The position numbers and the translations under genes were made by a program. The notes beneath the pieces are model-generated. The model ran no database searches. It saw nothing but the letters and a program-made list of their open reading frames with translations, and was not told where the DNA came from. This document shows, piece after piece, positions 44,449 through 49,463 of a stretch of 49,463 nucleotides of DNA. Each line of letters begins with the position of its first letter. Position 1 is the first letter of the stretch. This stretch comes from an uncultured Flavobacteriales bacterium. Lineage in GTDB: Bacteria > Bacteroidota > Bacteroidia > UBA10329. The stretch covers positions 1 to 49,463 of the forward strand of contig CALCGD010000085.1 of NCBI GenBank assembly GCA_937900875.1, in the 5' to 3' direction.

Positions 44449-46065
44449 TCAGCCCTTCGGGCTAACCATCATCCACGGATAGTCGTTAAATCCTTTCCAA
44501 TCTTCTAGCAACTGCGCATACAGTTTCTTAATAGCAGGCGGATAAGTAGCTGAGTCAATCCCGTACCGTTGGATAATGTTTTCAACTAGCCTAAAGCAGG
44601 TAGTAAACTCGCCAGAAGCAACAAGGTCGTTTAGTTTTCCTTTTTCAATTTCTTTCTCGGTAAACCAAAGCGTTGTGGCTGTATTTACTGCCTTTTCGGC
44701 TACCACCAGTAAATCCTCTGAAGGCACCAAATGTGCATAATTCGAATTGTTGCTGCGTCCTATAACCTTTTCTCTGGTAAGACTGTCAATGAGGTTGGAA
44801 ACACGCGAATACTGAAAGCGGTTTGCCTTGTCCTTATACACACGGTTGTAGATAAGTCTTCTTATCTGCTTCATAGTTACATCGTTTACCATGGTAAGCA
44901 TAGAAGCTGCTCTAAGCTTGGTCATATCTACCACGCGGCCAACAGATATCTTCTTAAAGTAAGCCCAAGCCTTGTTTCCTAGTCGGGGAATTTGCCCAAG
45001 AATATCGTTTCTAAAGATGCCTTGCACCTTGTAAAAGATGAACAGCAACAAGGAGATAATGAGGAGTCCGAGCGCTTTGCTAGTAAGACCGATGTAATCT
45101 CCTGCTTGCCAGAGTTGGTAAAACGATGCAATGAATAACACCAACGTAGCTGCAACCAAACATGCTCCAATGATGAGCAATACGTTCACCATACCTAAGC
45201 CAAACTTCATTTTATCTAAACCCGTTTCTTCTGGAAACTCGAAAGGCTTCATGTAACTGGTGCTTACATCTGATATAATGAAGAGGTCGGGCAACACTGT
45301 TCCTTTTCGCTCTATGGCTGCAAGCACACTCTCAATACCTTGGTTGTCTACAATGCCTCCATCCATCAAGCCAATGCCAGTTTTAAAGCGTGGCTGATTG
45401 AGCAGTTTACTTAGTTCTGTTTCGTTGCTGTGAATAAAATCGTGCGGGAACTTTAAAGGTTCAAATCCGCCAGGAAAACAAGAGGATGATGCCACCAAAT
45501 CTGCCAAGCGCATTTCTTTTGCCGCAGGAAGCGGAATGCTAATACCACCATTGCCTATGCGCGCCAACGGACTTTGCGAAGCTTGAAACCTAAACGGCAA
45601 TCCGAACTCAAAATCGGTCGCATTAATAATCAGCTCCTTCAAATGAAGGTCTTTGGCTTCTAGTATTTCAGCAAACAAGGCCTTGTCGAAAAACACACGG
45701 TGGTAAATGTCTGACATGGCATTAATGAGGTTGTGGCTTCCAATTCTATCGGTCGACTGTCTTTCCGATAATGTCTTGAGGCCCTCCTCAATTAAATCCA
45801 CCTCCATCATGCACTTAAAAAGATGGTCGTAGCAATCCTGAAAAGACTTGCCCCTGCTCAAATACAGCGCATACAATCCTCCTGTAAACGAACCTCCCGA
45901 AACAGTTGAGATGATGGTGACCTTCTCCAGCAAATCAATCTTATCGAGGTAGGCCATGGCACCTAAATGAAAAGCAGATGCACGATACCCTCCGCCCGAA
46001 AGCGAAAGGGCAATGGTATTAAACTCTTGTGTGGTGTCTATTGCTGGTTTTTCTTCTTGTTCCAT
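44449..46065 (-). CDS. Patatin-like phospholipase with C-terminal membrane anchor
   Basis: A 538-residue patatin-type serine lipase. The oxyanion loop is LSLSGGGYRASAFHLGA (about residue 21). The nucleophile Ser56 is in STVSGGSFTG, where Thr replaces the first Gly of GxSxG, and the catalytic Asp is in LMDGGIVDNQG. After the catalytic half come two membrane segments at about 280-312 (VLLIIGACLVAATLVLFIAS) and 320-345 (LGLLIISLLLFIFY), then a cytoplasmic basic/helical domain to the end. No signal peptide. It likely deacylates phospholipids from the inner face of the membrane; the role of the C-terminal domain is unknown. Its last codons contain a small hairpin (AGCCC/GGGCT) near the convergent lgt end. 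Confidence 0.85.
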   Translation of the reverse strand: MEQEEKPAIDTTQEFNTIALSLSGGGYRASAFHLGAMAYLDKIDLLEKVTIISTVSGGSFTGGLYALYLSRGKSFQDCYDHLFKCMMEVDLIEEGLKTLSERQSTDRIGSHNLINAMSDIYHRVFFDKALFAEILEAKDLHLKELIINATDFEFGLPFRFQASQSPLARIGNGGISIPLPAAKEMRLADLVASSSCFPGGFEPLKFPHDFIHSNETELSKLLNQPRFKTGIGLMDGGIVDNQGIESVLAAIERKGTVLPDLFIISDVSTSYMKPFEFPEETGLDKMKFGLGMVNVLLIIGACLVAATLVLFIASFYQLWQAGDYIGLTSKALGLLIISLLLFIFYKVQGIFRNDILGQIPRLGNKAWAYFKKISVGRVVDMTKLRAASMLTMVNDVTMKQIRRLIYNRVYKDKANRFQYSRVSNLIDSLTREKVIGRSNNSNYAHLVPSEDLLVVAEKAVNTATTLWFTEKEIEKGKLNDLVASGEFTTCFRLVENIIQRYGIDSATYPPAIKKLYAQLLEDWKGFNDYPWMMVSPKG

Positions 46066-46227
46066 CGTTCCTAGTATGAAATGTGAACATACGGATTAGC
46101 CTGCACTTATAACTAACCGCAAACGGTCATTTTTGAAGACTGTGAGGCACGAACCCGTTTAGCCATTACAGGCGCCATCCACTCGATTATTCTCTACATT
46201 GCTCTTCAACCAGAAATCCATCCCATT

Positions 46228-46662
46228 ATGAGACAATACGCTTCCCTCTTCCTAGTAACAACCATCCTTTCTTTCATCTCTTTAGGTTGTAATACCGAGC
46301 CAGAAGAAGAGGACCCAACAGGTATTAATGGTAGTTGGATTGTTACCTCTTGGGTAGAAGATGGCGTGGCGCAACCAGAGGTTGTTCAATCTGAAGTAGT
46401 GCTCGTATTTACCAACACAACCATGACCATTTCTGGGACTACTTTTCCCTTTATCTACAGCGGCACGTACACCCTAGATGGCAACAACCAGCTTACTGCG
46501 GTTTTGGATGAGACAACGGGAGATTCGGAGATTAACCAATACGAGTTTTTGGTAGATGCCACTATTTCAGCAGCCAGTCTTACACTAGACGGAACCATGA
46601 TTGCTTATTCTCCTTTTTGGCCAGATGATAGCAAAGCAATTGTAATTGGCGCTACCCGATAA
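46228..46662 (+). CDS. Small lipoprotein, lipocalin-like
   Basis: A 144-residue lipoprotein. The N-terminus MRQYASLFLVTTILSFISLGC has a lipobox. The Cys is followed by an acidic stretch (NTEPEEEDP), which in some Bacteroidota marks surface-exposed lipoproteins, though the match is loose. The mature part, INGSWIVTSW onward, has alternating beta strands like the lipocalin-like family (TMTISGTTFPFIYSGTYTL). Function unknown. It is preceded by 162 bases without features and converges on the TonB-domain gene. Confidence 0.72.
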   Translation: MRQYASLFLVTTILSFISLGCNTEPEEEDPTGINGSWIVTSWVEDGVAQPEVVQSEVVLVFTNTTMTISGTTFPFIYSGTYTLDGNNQLTAVLDETTGDSEINQYEFLVDATISAASLTLDGTMIAYSPFWPDDSKAIVIGATR

Positions 46663-46677
46663 GGTAGACTTGCTTGC

Positions 46678-47349
46678 TCAGTTAAGCTGATACCGAATAG
46701 GAATGGTAAAGCAAACCTGAAAGGGTTGTCCGTTGAGCGTAGCTCCACTATCGTACTCCAATAGCTGTACTATGCGGGATGCTTCTTTGTCGAGGATTGG
46801 GTGTACACCGCGAATAACAAACACGTTTTCAACCTTGCCCGCCTGAGTAACCGTATAGTTGAGATACACCACTCCTTGTATGCCTTGTTCTTTAGCGGCT
46901 ACAGGATATTCCATCTTACCCAAGAGAAAAGGGAATATCGTTTCCTCGCCATTCGCAGGTTTTGCACTTACATAATTAATCGAAGGGTTGTCTTTGGTTG
47001 GGTCACCCAAACCTGCCGCTTTCATAGCCTCGGCACAGTCCTTATCCAACTCGCTATAGACTATTTCAAAATCGTAGTTGCGTACCGATGTTGTTTCACC
47101 ATCATCATATTGCCACACACCAACGGGCATATCGTCTTTGTGGGTGGTTTTGCTTACAACTCTGTTCGTTTTTAGGTAAACCACTTCGATGGTTATCGAA
47201 CCATCTTCATTTTCGGTGGTGTGCTCCACAAACTTGGCTTTATTCTCACTTACCCGTTTCGACAAATACTTATCGCTGAAATAGGTACTGGTGGTTTGGG
47301 CTGTTGCCGCTGTACTCACCAACAGGCACAAGAGCCAAGCAAATTTCAT
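46678..47349 (-). CDS. Exported TonB C-terminal-domain protein with YwqK/MORN-like region
   Basis: A 223-residue protein from the ATG at 47349 (MKFAWLLCLLVSTAATAQ, a signal peptide); an upstream in-frame ATG at 47388 adds 13 residues that overlap the neighbouring gene and break the signal. The middle part (YLKTNRVVSKTTHKDDMPVGVWQYDDG) resembles a short YwqK/MORN-type repeat. The last 90 residues are a TonB C-terminal fold: YPVAAKEQGIQGVVYLNYTV, VFVIRGVHPILDKEA, CFTIPIRYQLN. Unlike classic TonB it has no uncleaved N-terminal anchor or Pro-rich spacer, so it may be a free periplasmic domain. It follows the beta-barrel gene by 10 bases. Confidence 0.8.
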   Translation of the reverse strand: MKFAWLLCLLVSTAATAQTTSTYFSDKYLSKRVSENKAKFVEHTTENEDGSITIEVVYLKTNRVVSKTTHKDDMPVGVWQYDDGETTSVRNYDFEIVYSELDKDCAEAMKAAGLGDPTKDNPSINYVSAKPANGEETIFPFLLGKMEYPVAAKEQGIQGVVYLNYTVTQAGKVENVFVIRGVHPILDKEASRIVQLLEYDSGATLNGQPFQVCFTIPIRYQLN

Positions 47350-47359
47350 TGGTGTGCTG

Positions 47360-47944
47360 CTAAAGCTTGATAACCAATCCAAGGTCAATCAACGATTTAC
47401 CAAATCCGAATTGCCCAGATAAGGCCATTTTGTCTGTAAAGTACCAGCGTGCGCCAACGTGCGGACCACCAAATGCCAATGGTGTAACCTGGTCGTTTAG
47501 CAAGCTACTGTTGTAGAAAATAACGCCAACCCCAGTTCCTGCGCTTACGCCCACAAACACATCAATCTTGCTTTGGTAAAGGTCTTTGCCCGTTTTGTCT
47601 CCAATAAGTTGGTAAAAATGGAAGTTTGCTAAAAACCCGATAGGCACATTTAATGACCCTCCGTAGCCGCCAAGTGCGCCTACTCCACCACCAAAGCCAC
47701 TCATAAATCCTACACCAACATAATCATGTATTCCGAACTCACCTTCTACCGTTAACTGACCCGTTACTGGTGCGTAAAAAGAAGAGGTTGGTCCGAAAAC
47801 CGTTGCTCGTGTGCTACCCACATGGTAATAGTTGGCAGCAGCCAACCCAACAGATATCACCTTGGTGTCTTTGCTCCATGCTTGTGCATTAGCAATTTGT
47901 GTGCTCAATAAAAAAGGAAGTAGTAGCCCTAGTAAGTATTTCAT
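47360..47944 (-). CDS. Outer-membrane beta-barrel-like protein
   Basis: A 194-residue exported protein. Signal peptide MKYLLGLLLPFLLSTQIANAQ. The rest alternates hydrophobic and polar residues with many Gly and aromatic residues (GVGFMSGFGGGVGALGGYGG, HVGARWYFTDKMALSGQFGFG). It ends in KSLIDLGLVIKL, as beta-barrel proteins often do, although the last residue is Leu rather than Phe. Eight strands is plausible. It is the first gene of a two-gene unit with the TonB-domain gene and may be its outer-membrane partner (inference). Confidence 0.7.
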   Translation of the reverse strand: MKYLLGLLLPFLLSTQIANAQAWSKDTKVISVGLAAANYYHVGSTRATVFGPTSSFYAPVTGQLTVEGEFGIHDYVGVGFMSGFGGGVGALGGYGGSLNVPIGFLANFHFYQLIGDKTGKDLYQSKIDVFVGVSAGTGVGVIFYNSSLLNDQVTPLAFGGPHVGARWYFTDKMALSGQFGFGKSLIDLGLVIKL

Positions 47945-48032
47945 AACAATGATTTTTTCAGTTCAGGGCGTGAAATTATTAACGGAATACTTCTTTCCTC
48001 AATGACTTTTGACAATTTGACTAACCGTGGAA

Positions 48033-48041
48033 TGTGGATAA
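48033..48041 (-). other. DnaA-box-like 9-mer (minus strand)
   Basis: TGTGGATAA on the plus strand is the exact reverse complement of the DnaA box consensus. It lies in the 219-base intergenic stretch 47945-48163. A single box; tentative. Confidence 0.3.
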
Positions 48042-48063
48042 GTGGGGAGCTTTAGTAGGTTAA

Positions 48064-48084
48064 GCACGCGTTTCAAACGCGCGC
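48064..48084. repeat. GC-rich inverted repeat
   Basis: Two 10-base arms around a central C (GCxCGCGTTT and its complement, with one mismatch) form a palindrome that stands out in the AT-rich gap 47945-48163. No T run follows on either strand, so it is not a standard terminator. It marks the junction between the barrel gene and the ATPase gene. Confidence 0.55.
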
Positions 48085-48163
48085 AAGCGGGTGAAAAAAG
48101 TCACAGGGCACAAGTAGAAACATTCGTTTGCAATCCTAGACCGCAAAAATATTATTGGTTATT

Positions 48164-49463
48164 CTAATCCCTATAGGTATGCAATCCTTTGATTAAACCT
48201 GAATGCAGAACAGCCTCCATTTTGGAATCATAATTTGATTTTTCATTACGAATAATCGAATAAAATTCAATACGGGAAGAAGAGAAATTGATATTTTGAA
48301 TCATTCCAAGCTCATAAAGATACCTCAGCAATGCCTGAGGACTTTTATTAATGTTTCGATTTCCTCCTTTTAAAAAGGATTCTTGAAAATGTTTACTCGT
48401 AAATGGTTTCGTACCTAAAGTCCTTAGAAAAGTAAACAACGTATCCGTTGCCGGTAAAACGGGCGAGATTTCGTTTTTTAATTCATCTATAAGCCATAGT
48501 GAATATTCCTTCTCCGCTGCCTTGATTGTTTCATAATCCAATTTATTAAGCTCATTTGCTTGCTCTTGGACCTTAATACAAAACTGAACTATGTCTCTTG
48601 GCCTATGAAAAGTTCTGTGAATCATGTAAGAAAACGGATCAATCAGTTTCTTGTTTTCATAAAGCTTAATAAACTTAGAGTTGAATATGTAATAAAACGA
48701 GCCTTTTCCGGACAACTCTTCTACACTATTCTCAATACGGACGTTCATTAAACTTAACAAAGCTGGGTTTTGCCAATCCGCCTTATTGACAATTGACCAA
48801 TTCAAATGATAGGTGTGGAAATTGAACTTTGCTGAATCTGGATCATGACTGCTGAATTGATTAAAAATGTCAGACCTTAAGTATCCAATTACCTTTGCCT
48901 TTTTGTTAAAGCCCGCTATTACGGAATTCAAGGAATAAATTACCTTGAACAGACTAATGAGAGACTCAAAATATTTTCGATTATCTATATATAGAGTGTA
49001 GTTGTCATCCAATTGATCAAATTGGATGACGTATGCCTGCTGTGAAGATGCCAAATTAGAGAAGACCAACTGTTCTAGACGAACATTGATTTCCGCAATA
49101 TTATCAATCCCATCTCCAAGGTTTACACCAGTTTCATAACTGGTTTTAGGTCCAATTCCTTGGAACTGCAAGCCTAATTCGGTTTTATTTGTGTTTGTAG
49201 TAATTTGTGCATGAAGATCAGTTAGGTTTTTTCCAAATCTAAAGTTCACGAAATCAACGAGCTCTTTATATTCACTCGAGTTTTCATGGTTCGCTTCGTC
49301 TAAAACGATTTGTTTAGCAAATTCGCTGAGTATAATGTACTTCCATATACTTTGATACTGATTTGGTCTGCTAAAGTCATCATCTGACAGTCTTAGAAAT
49401 TTTTCGAATGGAAAGCTCCGAAAGGATAGATTACTAATAATCATACCTCTTTCCATTTGACGG
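48164..49463 (-). CDS. P-loop ATPase, Sll1717-like, 5' end beyond the window
   Basis: At least 430 residues are visible; the frame stays open to the right edge (two codons beyond the first in-window Met), so the start may lie outside. The visible part resembles Sll1717-type P-loop ATPases: a Walker B-like strand YVIQFDQLDD at about visible residue 145, followed by KVIGYLRSDIF and the late HRPRDIVQFC, a sensor/arginine-type motif. No Walker A motif is seen, which fits with it lying just upstream and truncated. The C-terminal 130 residues look like a winged-helix domain (LFTFLRTLGTKPFT, LLRYLYELGMIQNI). Such ATPases are typically accessory genes; partners would be to the right. Family call is moderate. 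Confidence 0.65.
   Translation of the reverse strand, partial: RQMERGMIISNLSFRSFPFEKFLRLSDDDFSRPNQYQSIWKYIILSEFAKQIVLDEANHENSSEYKELVDFVNFRFGKNLTDLHAQITTNTNKTELGLQFQGIGPKTSYETGVNLGDGIDNIAEINVRLEQLVFSNLASSQQAYVIQFDQLDDNYTLYIDNRKYFESLISLFKVIYSLNSVIAGFNKKAKVIGYLRSDIFNQFSSHDPDSAKFNFHTYHLNWSIVNKADWQNPALLSLMNVRIENSVEELSGKGSFYYIFNSKFIKLYENKKLIDPFSYMIHRTFHRPRDIVQFCIKVQEQANELNKLDYETIKAAEKEYSLWLIDELKNEISPVLPATDTLFTFLRTLGTKPFTSKHFQESFLKGGNRNINKSPQALLRYLYELGMIQNINFSSSRIEFYSIIRNEKSNYDSKMEAVLHSGLIKGLHTYRD

Noticed and set aside
44451-44465. Hairpin AGCCC/GGGCT near the convergent lgt and patatin ends
   Set aside because: It is short, has no T run, and lies inside patatin codons; not called a terminator.
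44449-46065. Patatin as part of a CBASS-like phage defence system
   Set aside because: No nucleotide cyclase, sensor or other defence gene is adjacent; flanked by lgt and a lipoprotein gene.
1-49463. tRNA, rRNA, CRISPR array, insertion sequence or prophage
   Set aside because: No cloverleaf-like or repeat-spacer pattern, transposase, integrase or phage gene was seen on either strand.

Overview
The window looks like a piece of a Bacteroidota chromosome, most likely from a marine or freshwater relative of the Flavobacteriales. The main reason is the number of secreted proteins ending in type IX secretion system (T9SS) sorting domains: eight type A-like (one of them degenerate) and one type B. 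Other lineage signs are a DUF6913 gene overlapping dapA, a DUF7935 gene, a DUF4476 gene, TAnnTTTG-type -7 boxes, and no obvious Shine-Dalgarno sequences. Genes are densely packed and no gap exceeds about 240 bases. I saw no rRNA, tRNA, CRISPR array, insertion sequence or prophage.

Layout. 0.1-2 kb: overlapping mscS-type and corA genes. 2-11.8 kb: mostly minus-strand secreted or hydrolytic genes, including two endonuclease/exonuclease/phosphatase (EEP) proteins, a T9SS lipase-like hydrolase, a DUF3089 plus alpha/beta-hydrolase pair and a thioredoxin-fold protein; one plus-strand T9SS protein lies among them. 11.9-27 kb: plus-strand block with a giant adhesin-like protein of about 19 PKD repeats, a PsbP-like protein, a 3-hydroxyacyl-CoA dehydrogenase, a DUF445 membrane protein, a PNGase F-like glycosidase, a lysyl-endopeptidase-like protease and a small lipoprotein. 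27-31.6 kb: dapA-DUF6913, and a two-gene unit of an aspartoacylase-like deacylase and a GCS2 amidoligase fused to CBS domains. 31.7-38.4 kb: PHB-depolymerase-like esterase, PDZ protein, another T9SS protein, an aspartate-type aminotransferase, DUF7935 and meaB. 38.4-41.2 kb: an arsenic locus (arsR, arsI, a membrane-fused arsC-like gene, an rluE-like gene) with two matching operator-like sites. 41.2-48 kb: DUF4476, mtaB-lgt, a membrane-anchored patatin, a lipoprotein, and a TonB-domain/beta-barrel pair. 48.1 kb to the right edge: a P-loop ATPase gene cut by the window boundary.

How the genes work together. The PNGase F-like enzyme and the adjacent serine protease share accessory modules and would suit degradation of extracellular glycoproteins. 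The other T9SS enzymes (lipase-like, nuclease-like, PHB-depolymerase-like) suggest a particle- or polymer-degrading lifestyle. The arsenic locus combines a sensor, a probable C-As lyase and an arsenate-reductase-like domain tethered to the membrane, with no recognisable efflux permease in the window. The most system-like candidates for novelty are this arsenic locus, the GCS2-CBS/deacylase pair, and the truncated ATPase at the right edge, whose partners would lie outside the window.
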